The position numbers and the translations under genes were made by a program. Below, piece after piece: positions 7,880 to 17,061 of a stretch of 45,703 nt of DNA. Under the pieces are notes generated by a model that searched no databases, had not been told where the DNA came from, and saw only the letters and a program-made list of their open reading frames with translations. Source of the stretch: Lachnospiraceae bacterium (lineage in GTDB: Bacteria; Bacillota; Clostridia; Lachnospirales; Lachnospiraceae); NCBI GenBank assembly GCA_900771195.1, contig CAAGMZ010000003.1, positions 1 through 45,703 of the forward strand. Reading direction: 5' to 3'. Every line of letters starts with the position of its first letter. Within the stretch, counting starts at the first letter, position 1.

Positions 7880-9463
7880 TTAATCCTCTATTTTAACGTC
7901 AAATCTGACCTGCTCCTTAAATTCCCTTATATCTTCATATTCTTCGTCTGCGCCCTTATCACCCGGCTTCATAAGACGTACATCCACATCCTTTCCGATG
8001 GTGTCGGATATAACCGTCTTAAGCTGTCCGGTCACATCCTTCCCGTTCAGATACGCATAGTCAAAACCGTTGGCCGGGATAATGATAAGAGCATCATCCT
8101 CCACAGTCACCCGCGCTCTGAGAAGATACTGTTCAAAAAACTGAGACATCTGGGCAACGATACCGCTCCAGTGATCCCTTACAGCCGTAAGGTCCTCGCT
8201 TAGCGCCTTTATCATATGCTTCCTGGGCGGCTGTGATGCCGGTGTTTCATTTTGAACGTATGTTACCGGAGTTTCCGGTCTGATTGCCGTAAGTGCTATT
8301 ATATCTTCTTTTTCACCCACAAGCTTTTCTATCCGCTCAAGCCTCTGTGTCAGTGATACCGTATCGCTGTCCATCTGCGGCCGTGTCATCCTGATAAGCG
8401 CCACTTCCGCCATTACGCGTTTCTGTGTTGCTGACCTCAGTGATGCCGAAAGCTCCGAAAGAATTCTGATATATCGCATTAACGTATCCTCGTCGACCAC
8501 TGCCGCTTCTTCTTTGAGCCTTTCTATATTCTCCGCAGACATGTCTATCATCGATTCAGCCTCAGCGGATGTGCGAAGTAGCAAAAGATTTCTGAGGTAC
8601 CATGTAAAATCCGAAACAAACTGGGAAATATCCCTTCCCTGCAAAATAAGTTCATCTAACATTGATATCAGGTCAGTGACCTTTCCGTCAATCACAAGCC
8701 GCAGCATCCTGGAAAACACATCGGTATCAACAGTTCCCAGAACCTCAAGCACATCCCCATACTTAAGCTCCCTGTCCATATAAAACGACATGCACTGGTC
8801 AAGCAGGCTCAGCGCATCACGCATGGCTCCGTCAGCCATTTTGGCAATATAGCGAAGTGCCCTTTCCTCAACATTGGCATTCTCAGCCTTTACAAGCTCG
8901 GAAAGCCTGTCCGTTATTGTCTCAACCGAAATCCGCTTAAAGTCGTATCTCTGGCATCTCGACATTATGGTGACCGGAATCTTATGGGACTCTGTGGTGG
9001 CAAGGATAAAAATAACATATGCCGGAGGTTCCTCAAGCGTCTTCAAAAGTGCATTAAATGCGCCTATTGAAAGCATATGCACCTCGTCGATGATATATAC
9101 CTTATACTTTCCCTCCGTGGGGCGGTATGCAACCTCCTCCCGGATTTGCCTTATATTGTCCACACCGTTATTGCTGGCCGCATCAATCTCAATCACATTG
9201 AGTGATGTCCCTGACGCTATTGCCTTACATACCGCACACTCGCCGCAGGGGCTTCCGTCAACCGGATGCTCACAGTTAACGGCCCTGGCAAGTATTTTGG
9301 CAATTGTGGTCTTACCTGTTCCCCGCGTTCCGCAGAACAGGTAAGCATGCCCTATCCGGTCTGATTTTATTTGATTTTTAAGAGTTTCTACAATGTGGTC
9401 CTGACCTTTTACATCATCGAAATTGTCAGGTCTCCACTTTCTGTATAACGCTGTATATGACAC
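7880..9463 (-). CDS. dnaX: DNA polymerase III subunits gamma and tau
   Basis: DnaX is the motor of the clamp loader that places the beta clamp on DNA. The 527 residues carry a Walker A (GTRGTGKTT, near residue 45), a four-Cys zinc module in the region following it, DEVH Walker B, the SRC sensor motif (SRCQRYDF) and a helical C-terminal third. I saw no obvious slippery run for a programmed frameshift. The start is GTG, chosen because GGAG lies 6 nt upstream and the product begins at the conserved SYTALYRKWRP. It starts 14 bp after the pfkA stop, which suggests co-transcription with pfkA. Confidence 0.97.
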   Translation of the reverse strand: MSYTALYRKWRPDNFDDVKGQDHIVETLKNQIKSDRIGHAYLFCGTRGTGKTTIAKILARAVNCEHPVDGSPCGECAVCKAIASGTSLNVIEIDAASNNGVDNIRQIREEVAYRPTEGKYKVYIIDEVHMLSIGAFNALLKTLEEPPAYVIFILATTESHKIPVTIMSRCQRYDFKRISVETITDRLSELVKAENANVEERALRYIAKMADGAMRDALSLLDQCMSFYMDRELKYGDVLEVLGTVDTDVFSRMLRLVIDGKVTDLISMLDELILQGRDISQFVSDFTWYLRNLLLLRTSAEAESMIDMSAENIERLKEEAAVVDEDTLMRYIRILSELSASLRSATQKRVMAEVALIRMTRPQMDSDTVSLTQRLERIEKLVGEKEDIIALTAIRPETPVTYVQNETPASQPPRKHMIKALSEDLTAVRDHWSGIVAQMSQFFEQYLLRARVTVEDDALIIIPANGFDYAYLNGKDVTGQLKTVISDTIGKDVDVRLMKPGDKGADEEYEDIREFKEQVRFDVKIED

Positions 9464-9477
9464 TTTTAACTCCCGTA

Positions 9478-10551
9478 TCAGTCACCGAAGCTGATTCCCA
9501 GTATCTTGGCATCCCTTATGGTGGTGCAGTTGGGATCTATGGTCTTAAGCTTTCCTGCTATATCGCTAAGAGGAACTGATGTAATCTCATTATTTTTCAT
9601 GGCAACCATTTTGCCAAAATCCTTGTCAAGTATGAGTCTCGCACCTTCTGCACCGAACATGGTTGAAAGTACTCTGTCGTAAGGGCAGGGGCTTCCGCCT
9701 CTCTGCATATGTCCGGGAACAGTGATTCTGACCTCCTGGCCCGTGCGTTCCTCAATCTCTTTTCCTATCTTGTATGATACGGAAGGGTAAGGGTTCTCAG
9801 CCATTTTTTTCTTAAGCTCTTTCTTGCTGAGCGCTGCATCTTCCTTGGATATTGCTCCCTCCGCAACAGCAAGAATCGAAAAATTCTTACCTTTGCTTGT
9901 CCTCTCGTTAAGCTTCTTTACAACTTTATCTATGTCATACGGTATCTCGGGAATAAGAATGATATCAGCACCTGCTGCAATTCCTGCGTGAAGAGTTATC
10001 CATCCTACCTTATGTCCCATCACCTCAACTATAAAGACGCGTCCGTGTGATGATGCCGTAGTGTGTATGCAGTCAATGGCATTGGTTGCCACGTCAACAG
10101 CGCTCTGGAAGCCGAATGTGATATCCGTTCCCCACAAATCGTTGTCTATGGTCTTCGGAAGTGACACGACATTGAGTCCCTCCTGGCTCAGAAGGTTGGC
10201 TGTCTTCTGAGTACCATTGCCGCCAAGAATGACAATGCAGTCCAGCTTAAGCTTCTTATAGTTATCCTTCATTGCCTGAACCTTATCAAGGCCATTCTCA
10301 TCGGGCACTCCCATAAGCTTAAACGGCTGTCTTGAGCTTCCGAGAATAGTACCGCCCTCTGTAAGAATTCCGGAGAAATCGCTCTCCTTCATCTCCCTGT
10401 ATTTTCCGTATATAAGGCCTTTGTAACCATCCTCAAAGCCAATTATCTTCACATCTTTTCTTGCGCTGTAAAGCGCCTTGGCAACTCCGCGCATAGCAGC
10501 ATTGAGACTCTGGCAGTCTCCGCCGCTCGTAAGCATTCCGACTCTAAGCAT
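9478..10551 (-). CDS. pfkA: 6-phosphofructokinase
   Basis: The enzyme phosphorylates fructose 6-phosphate to fructose 1,6-bisphosphate, the committing step of glycolysis. The 357 residues contain the family's N-terminal GGDCQSLNA, the catalytic PKTIDND, and MGHKVGWI and PGHMQRGG substrate-binding motifs. The phosphoryl-donor loop reads GGNGT instead of the GGDGS of classical ATP enzymes, and Lys precedes TIDND where the E. coli enzyme has Gly. That resembles the clade that includes both ATP- and pyrophosphate-dependent members, so the donor cannot be fixed from sequence alone. ACGGAGG precedes the ATG. Neighbour dnaX follows after 14 bp. Confidence 0.93.
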   Translation of the reverse strand: MLRVGMLTSGGDCQSLNAAMRGVAKALYSARKDVKIIGFEDGYKGLIYGKYREMKESDFSGILTEGGTILGSSRQPFKLMGVPDENGLDKVQAMKDNYKKLKLDCIVILGGNGTQKTANLLSQEGLNVVSLPKTIDNDLWGTDITFGFQSAVDVATNAIDCIHTTASSHGRVFIVEVMGHKVGWITLHAGIAAGADIILIPEIPYDIDKVVKKLNERTSKGKNFSILAVAEGAISKEDAALSKKELKKKMAENPYPSVSYKIGKEIEERTGQEVRITVPGHMQRGGSPCPYDRVLSTMFGAEGARLILDKDFGKMVAMKNNEITSVPLSDIAGKLKTIDPNCTTIRDAKILGISFGD

Positions 10552-10643
10552 ACCATATCCTCCGTAATAAATTATTCAGTTCTGATTTGTATAAAACCAC
10601 TGTTCATATCTTACCACATCGTCTCCAAAACCACAAGGCAAAG

Positions 10644-10997
10644 TCATCCCCCGTGTGCTTTTCTTTCCTGCTCCATGGCAAAAAAAAGCTTCTTCACGCT
10701 CCATGTGCGGTTAGTCCTTGTAAGCACAGCCTTGTAGTCCACTTTACACTGCGACCGGCGAAGCTTCGCCACAATACTGTCAAGGTGTTTTTCGCTAACC
10801 TCACAAAAAAGCATCAAAGCTTCCCCCGGCACATTTCCGCAATCCCCGGGAACTGCCTTATTTTCAATTATGTCACCAATCGTGTTTTCATATAAATCAA
10901 AAGGAACAGAGGATACCTTTATCCTCATGTTCCCTGCGATTTTTGATATATAATCCGATGTATCTTCATCTGTTCCGAACAAAAATATTTTTTCCAT
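10644..10997 (-). CDS. DUF3783 family protein
   Basis: This is a small soluble protein of 117 residues. The C-terminal half matches the DUF3783 pattern: a strand ending in MLFC, a helix, then KAVLT-TNRTWSVKKLFF-EQE near the end. The N-terminal half (MEKIFLFGTDED) looks like a short alpha/beta domain. Its function is unknown in the family. It lies 5 bp downstream of the membrane-protein gene at 11002-11763, so the two are probably co-transcribed, and 92 bp upstream of pfkA. Confidence 0.75.
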   Translation of the reverse strand: MEKIFLFGTDEDTSDYISKIAGNMRIKVSSVPFDLYENTIGDIIENKAVPGDCGNVPGEALMLFCEVSEKHLDSIVAKLRRSQCKVDYKAVLTRTNRTWSVKKLFFAMEQERKAHGG

Positions 10998-11001
10998 TAT
11001 G

Positions 11002-11763
11002 TTAACCCTGTTTTCCCGTAACTGCTATTCTGCCTATTGTCCACAGAACAACACTCAGAACAATAAAAATAAGCACAAAGGAATTAACTTTTTCCTTCCA
11101 GCGCATTGCAACAAGAACAGCATCTCCGACTGCCGCAAAAAGTATTATGCAGATATTAAACGTGCCAATCCCGTTTCCGAGAAAAAGCTGTTTCATCATA
11201 ATCGTAAATGATACTATCATCACTGCGGAGACAATAATTTCAATAATATGAAACAGTGTATGAAGCTTTATCTCCGAGCGGTACACAACAGGTATCGCCA
11301 TTGAGAACGCCACAATATATGCAAGCGTTATCCACAGTGCAAAAGTACTCTGACCCTGACCGGTCCTGTCCGCTGTCTGCAGTATCATGGCGAGCACCAG
11401 TGCACCGTATGATGCAAACTGGATTCCGGGAATCGTATACTCCGTGTGAACCATTCCCGAAAAAAGAATTATCCCCGAGGCAATACTGAGAAGCCCGAGA
11501 TCAATCTTATCATATACCTCTGCGTTTCTTGTGAAAAGTCCTGAAAACATTGCCCTCTGATTTACTGTAAGGAACACGAATGCACCCACCAGAGACAGTA
11601 TAACCAGCACATACATATATATGTCCAGCGCGTCGGTCTTCAGACTCTTGTCCAGAAAGCACCGCACTATGCTCTGTGCTCTCTCTGCCAGTAGTATCAT
11701 AAAATACAAAAAGAAACTAAGATTGATAAAATACCTCAACATACTTACATGACTGCTTTCCAT
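11002..11763 (-). CDS. Uncharacterised polytopic membrane protein
   Basis: I do not recognise the family. The 253-residue product has about eight hydrophobic segments of 17-21 residues spread over its whole length, with short polar loops and no catalytic motif that I can see. The start at 11763 is chosen over an ATG two codons upstream because GAGGAGG sits 7 nt before it. It is followed 5 bp later by the DUF3783 gene and preceded 13 bp earlier by an 84-residue membrane-anchored protein, so a three-gene unit is likely. Confidence 0.7.
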   Translation of the reverse strand: MESSHVSMLRYFINLSFFLYFMILLAERAQSIVRCFLDKSLKTDALDIYMYVLVILSLVGAFVFLTVNQRAMFSGLFTRNAEVYDKIDLGLLSIASGIILFSGMVHTEYTIPGIQFASYGALVLAMILQTADRTGQGQSTFALWITLAYIVAFSMAIPVVYRSEIKLHTLFHIIEIIVSAVMIVSFTIMMKQLFLGNGIGTFNICIILFAAVGDAVLVAMRWKEKVNSFVLIFIVLSVVLWTIGRIAVTGKQG

Positions 11764-11775
11764 AACCATTCCTCC

Positions 11776-12030
11776 TCAACCTGCCATAACAGCCAGAACT
11801 GCACCGGCAGCAATAAATATCCCGGCACCGGTAAGAAGATGTCCCGTAGACACCTTACCCCTATCATGCCTTTCTTTCAAAAACTCGTCATATTTTATAA
11901 ACGGCTCTTTACGCTCCCTGCTGCAGTCACGAGCATCTTCCTGCTTGATGCAACACGTCTTCTCTTTTTTCATAATAAGGATCAGGACAACCGAAAGATT
12001 GTGGGCAATGAACATAATCGTCAGGTTCAT
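11776..12030 (-). CDS. Small protein with C-terminal membrane segment
   Basis: I do not recognise this 84-residue product. It has a hydrophobic N-terminal stretch if the first ATG is used, a charged Cys-containing middle (about 20-60), and a C-terminal Gly/Ala-rich hydrophobic segment of about 20 residues, which looks like a tail anchor. The ribosome site is weak for every candidate ATG (12030, 12015, 11973), so the start is uncertain; the form starting at 11973 would lack the N-terminal hydrophobic part. It sits just before the membrane-protein gene at 11002-11763. Confidence 0.5.
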   Translation of the reverse strand: MNLTIMFIAHNLSVVLILIMKKEKTCCIKQEDARDCSRERKEPFIKYDEFLKERHDRGKVSTGHLLTGAGIFIAAGAVLAVMAG

Positions 12031-12067
12031 CTTCTGCCTGGGCTCATTGAGAAGAATTTATGTCATC

Positions 12068-12112
12068 GACAAAATATAATTGGTAAGTTTAGCACATAAA
12101 TTATATTTTGTC
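12068..12112. repeat. 14-bp perfect inverted repeat, possible operator
   Basis: GACAAAATATAATT (12068-12081) and AATTATATTTTGTC (12099-12112) are exact complements around a 17-nt spacer. Each arm contains a TATAAT hexamer on its own strand, so the repeat could carry back-to-back -10 elements, although I see no good -35 for either. It lies upstream of the 84-residue gene and could be its promoter-operator region. Confidence 0.6.
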
Positions 12113-12134
12113 TACAAACAATGCATAAAAATAC

Positions 12135-12165
12135 AAAAAAACGCAGAGGTCACTTACCCCTGCGT
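12135..12165 (-). terminator. Intrinsic terminator after the 85-residue gene
   Basis: On the minus strand, ACGCAGGGG (12165-12157) pairs with CCTCTGCGT (12149-12141) with one G-U pair and a 7-nt loop, followed by a run of seven T. It closes the gene at 12187-12444. Confidence 0.85.
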
Positions 12166-12186
12166 CAAAAAATACGTATTAAGTTC

Positions 12187-12444
12187 CTACTGATTGCTGT
12201 CTTCTTCCCCGGGTCCCACATCTGCTGAAGGATCATCATCTATGGGCATCCCGTAAGGGCGCTTAAATGTAATACAAAGCTTAGAAGCAACAAGCTTAAA
12301 AAGATAAAACTTATACTCAACCGGAACCACATTCTCAATAGTGCAGCCCTTGGACAGAAGCATCTCGCATATATCGTCCAGCTTCTCCATTGAGCATATG
12401 TAGCAGTCTCCTGTGTAATTCTCTTCCATAACACTTATCCCCAT
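12187..12444 (-). CDS. Uncharacterised small soluble protein
   Basis: The product has 85 residues (80 if the ATG at 12429 is used, which has GGGGA 8 nt upstream). I do not recognise it. It contains two Cys in a GDCYICS motif, a short helix with CEMLLSKGC, a strand-rich middle and an acidic, disordered-looking tail (DDDPSADVGPGEED). A terminator follows it directly. Its start lies 98 bp after the ansA stop on the same strand, so read-through from the pth-mfd-ansA unit is possible. Confidence 0.6.
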   Translation of the reverse strand: MGISVMEENYTGDCYICSMEKLDDICEMLLSKGCTIENVVPVEYKFYLFKLVASKLCITFKRPYGMPIDDDPSADVGPGEEDSNQ

Positions 12445-12542
12445 CTTTCACAATAATACCGGTGCGTCAGCATAATACTGCGACACACCCATCTATATTT
12501 AGTGATTATATCAAAAAAATAATTTCCAGTCAACCTTGTAAA

Positions 12543-13529
12543 TCACATCACCGGCATTATATCACCTGATATGCTTGCACTCATGCCATACCGGCATTCA
12601 CTGATATTTTCAAGCCACAGCCTTACATATGCGGCAACAGGCGACATGCAGGGCAGCACTTTTATGCCAAGCTCCTTATATACTCCGCAGGTCTCATAGT
12701 CAGGTCCCTCCGTCTGACCCACAAGATACACCGGCAGCTTTCGTCTTTTTGCTTCCTCAGCCCATTCCCTGAAAACATCTGAGCCTGTACATATCGTTCC
12801 GCTGTGATATGCACTTATGAGAACTGTTTTAATCCTGTCATCAAAATGCGGAAGAAGCATTCCCGGATGCTCTTTTATCCACAGCACTCCTGATTCAGCC
12901 CCACTGTTATCCACAATTTTATAGCTGTAACTGTTGAAAACTTCGTTGTATCCGGCGTTTTCGGTAAATTTTCCCTCCGACACCGTGCCGTAATTTTTCC
13001 CGTCAAGACTGTACAGGTAATCACTGTAAGCCACATGAGACATAAGCCTTGTTCCCCTGTGAATAAGGCATTTTTCACCCGCATTGGCGTATGATACGAA
13101 CACTCCTCTTCCGCCTCTTCCGGCAATGAAATCCACCGCTCCGGCAAAATTCTTAAGTCCGTTGCTCCTTTTATCCTCCGGCACATAGTTGGCTGCAACA
13201 AGCACTACAGGTACCGTATCCATTCCGAGAACATATGAGAGAAACGCCGCCGAATACTGCAGCGTATCGCTTCCGTGCGTGACTATTATCCCGTCATAAT
13301 CCTTTTTAAGAGCCTCCTGCACACATTCGGCAAGCCTTATGAGAATACTTCCGTCAAGATTTTCACTGAGAATGGTGTACGGGCTTTCCGTGTCCCAATT
13401 GATGTCATTGACAAACATTGTATTGTACATTTCAAGAAGCTTGCAGGGCTTCCCTTTGTCAGTCGATATATACTCACCGTCATAAAAGCTTCCTATGGTT
13501 CCGCCCGTGAATACAACAAGTATTTTCAC
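12543..13529 (-). CDS. ansA: L-asparaginase, type I
   Basis: The enzyme hydrolyses asparagine to aspartate and ammonia. The 328 residues start with the first catalytic-Thr motif TGGTIGS (8-14) and carry the second motif VTHGSDTLQYSAA (around residue 83-95). No signal peptide is present, which fits the cytoplasmic type I form. The start is GTG, overlapping the mfd stop as GTGA, with GGGAGG 5 nt upstream, so translation is probably coupled to mfd. Why an asparaginase follows mfd is not clear from the sequence. Confidence 0.92.
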   Translation of the reverse strand: MKILVVFTGGTIGSFYDGEYISTDKGKPCKLLEMYNTMFVNDINWDTESPYTILSENLDGSILIRLAECVQEALKKDYDGIIVTHGSDTLQYSAAFLSYVLGMDTVPVVLVAANYVPEDKRSNGLKNFAGAVDFIAGRGGRGVFVSYANAGEKCLIHRGTRLMSHVAYSDYLYSLDGKNYGTVSEGKFTENAGYNEVFNSYSYKIVDNSGAESGVLWIKEHPGMLLPHFDDRIKTVLISAYHSGTICTGSDVFREWAEEAKRRKLPVYLVGQTEGPDYETCGVYKELGIKVLPCMSPVAAYVRLWLENISECRYGMSASISGDIMPVM

Positions 13530-16500
13530 TCTTCTTCCTCCCTGAGCTTTTCAATTTCTCCCACAACTGCACTGATACGGCTTAAATAGCTGTCTGAATT
13601 CTTAATGTCATCCCTGTCAAAATAATAAGTAAAATACGGAATTTCCCCATTGGTAAATTTCATCCTGCTTCCCATCCCTGCGATAAGCGGCGGAATTCCT
13701 GCGGGATTTATGCGCGCCTTGGGATGCATCTTAATCCTGATGGATTTATGGTCGCCTTTTATTTCAAGAACATACGCATTATGCGCTTTTGTCTTAATCA
13801 GGGCTATCCTCATAAGATTCATCGCCGACCTGGGAATGTCGCCAAACCTGTCTATAAGCTCATCCGTCATATCCGACAGTTCATCCTCACTGGTTATGGC
13901 CGCCATTCTCTTATATACGTCAAGCTTCTGCCCTTCGCTTCGTATATACGATGCCGGCACAAAAGCATCAGCATCCACGTCAACAACCGTTTCAAAATCC
14001 TCCGTTTTGCTGCTGACTCCTCTGGCAGCCTCAACCGCCTCGTTCAGCATCTTGCAGTAAAGGTCATATCCCACAGCCTCCATGTGTCCGTGCTGCTCCG
14101 CCCCCAAAAGATTTCCGGCGCCTCTTATCTCAAGGTCCTTCATGGCTATTTTGAAGCCCGAGCCAAGCTCCGTAAACTCCCTTATGGCGCTTAGCCTTTT
14201 CTCCGCAACCTCCCGGAGTATCTTGTCCCTTTTGTACAAAAGAAATGCGTATGCCACACGCCCCGAGCGGCCTACACGCCCCCGGAGCTGGTAGAGCTGC
14301 GAAAGTCCGAATCTGTCCGAATCATGTATGATGATTGTATTTACATTGGGGATATCCAGACCCGTCTCAATAATCGTCGTCGATACCAGCACATCTATAT
14401 CTCCGTTGACAAAATCCACCATGATGCGCTCCAGCTCGCGCTCGCTCATCTGTCCGTGTGCAAAAGCAATATCGGCATCGGGCACAAGTCTGCTTATTCC
14501 GGCTGCCACCTCATCGATTCCCTGAACCTTGTTATACACATAGTACACCTGACCGCCCCTCGCAAGCTCACGGTTAATTGCCTCCCTGACCATCTCTTCA
14601 TCATACTCCGTAACAAAAGTCTGTATCGGAAGTCTGTCTACCGGCGGCTCCTCCAGAACGCTCATGTCTCTTATTCCTATAAGGCTCATATGCAGAGTTC
14701 TGGGAATAGGCGTTGCGGTAAGCGTCATCACGTCAACCGTTTCCTTTATCTGCTTTATCTTTTCCTTGTGAGTAACCCCAAAACGCTGCTCCTCATCTAT
14801 TATGAGAAGCCCTAAGTCTTTGAATACCACATCCTTGGACAAAATTCTGTGTGTTCCCACCACCACATCCACAAGTCCCTTTTTCAGGCCTTCGATGGTT
14901 TCTTTGATTTCTTTGGGCGTACAGAACCTTGAAAGCATCTTAACATTGACTCCAAAATCCTTCATTCTCTGGTCAAAAGTGGTAAAATGCTGCTTTGCAA
15001 GTATTGTCGTCGGCACAAGATATGCCACCTGCTTACCGTCCTGGACGGCCTTGAATGCAGCACGAAGTGCAACCTCCGTCTTTCCGTAGCCCACATCGCC
15101 GCAGATAAGACGGTCCATAATCTTCCGGCTTTCCATGTCTTTTTTGGTGTCGGATATGGCAGTGAGCTGGTCAGCAGTCTCCTCATAGGGAAAAAGCTCC
15201 TCAAATTCCCTCTGCCACGGCGTATCAGGAGAGAACATAAAACCCTCCTTCTGCTGCCTTGCGGCATAGAGCTTCACAAGCTCGTCGGCAACGCCCTTAA
15301 CGGCCGTGCGTACCCTCGTCTTGGTATTATTCCATTCCTTCGTGCCAAGCCTGTTAAGCTTAGGTTTTTTGGCATCGGCTTCGGCATACTTCTGTATCAT
15401 ATCAAGCTGAGTGGCGAGAATATAAAGATTTCCGCCATCAGCATACTCAATCTTAATGTAATCCTTTTCGGTCTTGTTGACCTGAATTTTCTCAATGCCG
15501 CGGTATATTCCCAGTCCATGATTTTCATGAACCACGTAATCCCCCACATTAAGCTCCGCAAAGCTGGAAATAGCCTTTCCTTCATACGTCTTGCGGCGCT
15601 TCCTCTCCTTTCTTGCCACTCCGAAAATATCATCCTCGGCAATGGCAACAAAACGGATATCCGGATATTCGTAACCCTTTCGGAGTTTTCCGCAGGTGGT
15701 CATCACCTCACCGGGCACAAGCTCCCTGTCCCCGTCATCGGAAAATATGGCTGTTACGCCATTATCGGTCAAGTCCCGGGCGAGTCTTCTGGCCCTTGTG
15801 CCTGAGGAAGACACAAGAACAATCCTGTACTTTTTCTTTTTCCAGGAATTAATATCAGCCACAAGCGTCTCAAAAGAATTGTTATATGAGCCTATGCCCT
15901 TGGCATTTATGTTATAATGCCCTACCACATCAAGAAGAGGAACCTTACAGTCAAGAGCCGACAATGTCATGGCATGCCTTGAGCCTATTTTGGCATAAAC
16001 CTCCCCGCCGTCATACAGAACCTTTGTCTGCGAAGGCAGTATATACCCCTTCTCCAGCCTGTGGCTCATGCTCTCTGAAAATTCCTTGTTAACCACGCGG
16101 ACTTTTTCCTCTATTCGGTTAGGCTCGTCAAGCACTATAAGCGTGTCGTTTCTGTCAAAATAATCTATAAAAGATATTGTTTCCCTTGCAAAAAGCGTAA
16201 TATAGCTGTCGCAGCCGCTCATATCCCTGAGCACAAAGAGTTTTTCCTTAAGTTCCTCAAAAGTTCTTCTGATTCTGTCCGCTTCCTGAATATTTCCGTT
16301 CTTTTCAAGTGTTTTGGCATGCTTCTTCGTCTCCGACTCCACCGCCGCGATTCCGTCAGCCATGTTGTCATCTAAAATGAGTTCTGTTGCCGGAAAAATA
16401 TCAACTTCATCCACATTCTCTATTGAGCGCTGGCTTTCTGCATCAAAGCTTCTTATTGATTCCACCTGCGTGCCCCACAGTTCTATTCTGTAGGGATTTT

Positions 16501-17056
16501 CCGCCGTAAGAGGGTACACATCTATAATTCCGCCGCGCACGGCAAACTGGCCTCCAGCCTCAACCTGTGCACACCGTTCATAGCCGGTCTGTGTAAGCTT
16601 ATCTGCAAGCTCCTCAATATCCACCTCATCATCCATGCTCACATGGATAGTATACCTTTTAAACACTTCCCCCGGAAGCAGCTTATCCATGCATCCGTCA
16701 ATGGTTGTAATGACCGTGAGCGGTCCGCCTTCAATAATCCTGTTGATTGCCGACAGACGTTCCCTCACTATCTGGTTGCCGTGCACATCCGCACTGTAAA
16801 AGATAAAATCTTTGGCCGGATAATAAAGGACATTTCTGTCAACGCCCCGATAATCCTCATAAAGCTCCCGTGCTTTTATCTCGTTGTGGGTAATTATAAG
16901 CCGCATCCCATAATCGTTTCCGACTGCGCACACAAAATGGGCTTTCAGCTGGTCAACCAGACCGAAAACCACAGGAACACTGCCCGGCTTCCTGAGGCAG
17001 TGCTTAATATCATCATAATATGCCAGTTCCCCGACCGGCCTTTCCCAAATCTTCAT
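13526..17056 (-). CDS. mfd: Transcription-repair coupling factor Mfd
   Basis: Mfd removes RNA polymerase stalled at DNA lesions and recruits the UvrAB excision machinery. The 1176 residues are standard in length. The N-terminal UvrB-like region is followed by the RNA-polymerase-interaction domain (GDYVVHENHGLGIY, about residue 505), then a RecG-like translocase with Walker A GDVGYGKTEVALR (near 652), DEEQRFGV (near 753), TATPIPRTL and QLRGRVGRS motifs, and the C-terminal TRCF domain. It follows pth by 5 bp, the usual Firmicute pairing, and overlaps ansA. Confidence 0.98.
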   Translation of the reverse strand: MKIWERPVGELAYYDDIKHCLRKPGSVPVVFGLVDQLKAHFVCAVGNDYGMRLIITHNEIKARELYEDYRGVDRNVLYYPAKDFIFYSADVHGNQIVRERLSAINRIIEGGPLTVITTIDGCMDKLLPGEVFKRYTIHVSMDDEVDIEELADKLTQTGYERCAQVEAGGQFAVRGGIIDVYPLTAENPYRIELWGTQVESIRSFDAESQRSIENVDEVDIFPATELILDDNMADGIAAVESETKKHAKTLEKNGNIQEADRIRRTFEELKEKLFVLRDMSGCDSYITLFARETISFIDYFDRNDTLIVLDEPNRIEEKVRVVNKEFSESMSHRLEKGYILPSQTKVLYDGGEVYAKIGSRHAMTLSALDCKVPLLDVVGHYNINAKGIGSYNNSFETLVADINSWKKKKYRIVLVSSSGTRARRLARDLTDNGVTAIFSDDGDRELVPGEVMTTCGKLRKGYEYPDIRFVAIAEDDIFGVARKERKRRKTYEGKAISSFAELNVGDYVVHENHGLGIYRGIEKIQVNKTEKDYIKIEYADGGNLYILATQLDMIQKYAEADAKKPKLNRLGTKEWNNTKTRVRTAVKGVADELVKLYAARQQKEGFMFSPDTPWQREFEELFPYEETADQLTAISDTKKDMESRKIMDRLICGDVGYGKTEVALRAAFKAVQDGKQVAYLVPTTILAKQHFTTFDQRMKDFGVNVKMLSRFCTPKEIKETIEGLKKGLVDVVVGTHRILSKDVVFKDLGLLIIDEEQRFGVTHKEKIKQIKETVDVMTLTATPIPRTLHMSLIGIRDMSVLEEPPVDRLPIQTFVTEYDEEMVREAINRELARGGQVYYVYNKVQGIDEVAAGISRLVPDADIAFAHGQMSERELERIMVDFVNGDIDVLVSTTIIETGLDIPNVNTIIIHDSDRFGLSQLYQLRGRVGRSGRVAYAFLLYKRDKILREVAEKRLSAIREFTELGSGFKIAMKDLEIRGAGNLLGAEQHGHMEAVGYDLYCKMLNEAVEAARGVSSKTEDFETVVDVDADAFVPASYIRSEGQKLDVYKRMAAITSEDELSDMTDELIDRFGDIPRSAMNLMRIALIKTKAHNAYVLEIKGDHKSIRIKMHPKARINPAGIPPLIAGMGSRMKFTNGEIPYFTYYFDRDDIKNSDSYLSRISAVVGEIEKLREEEE

Positions 17057-17061
17057 TCCCT

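Noticed and set aside
8280..8420. Programmed frameshift in dnaX
   Set aside because: I saw no A-AAA-AAG-type slippery run followed by a stable stem in the region where the short form would end.
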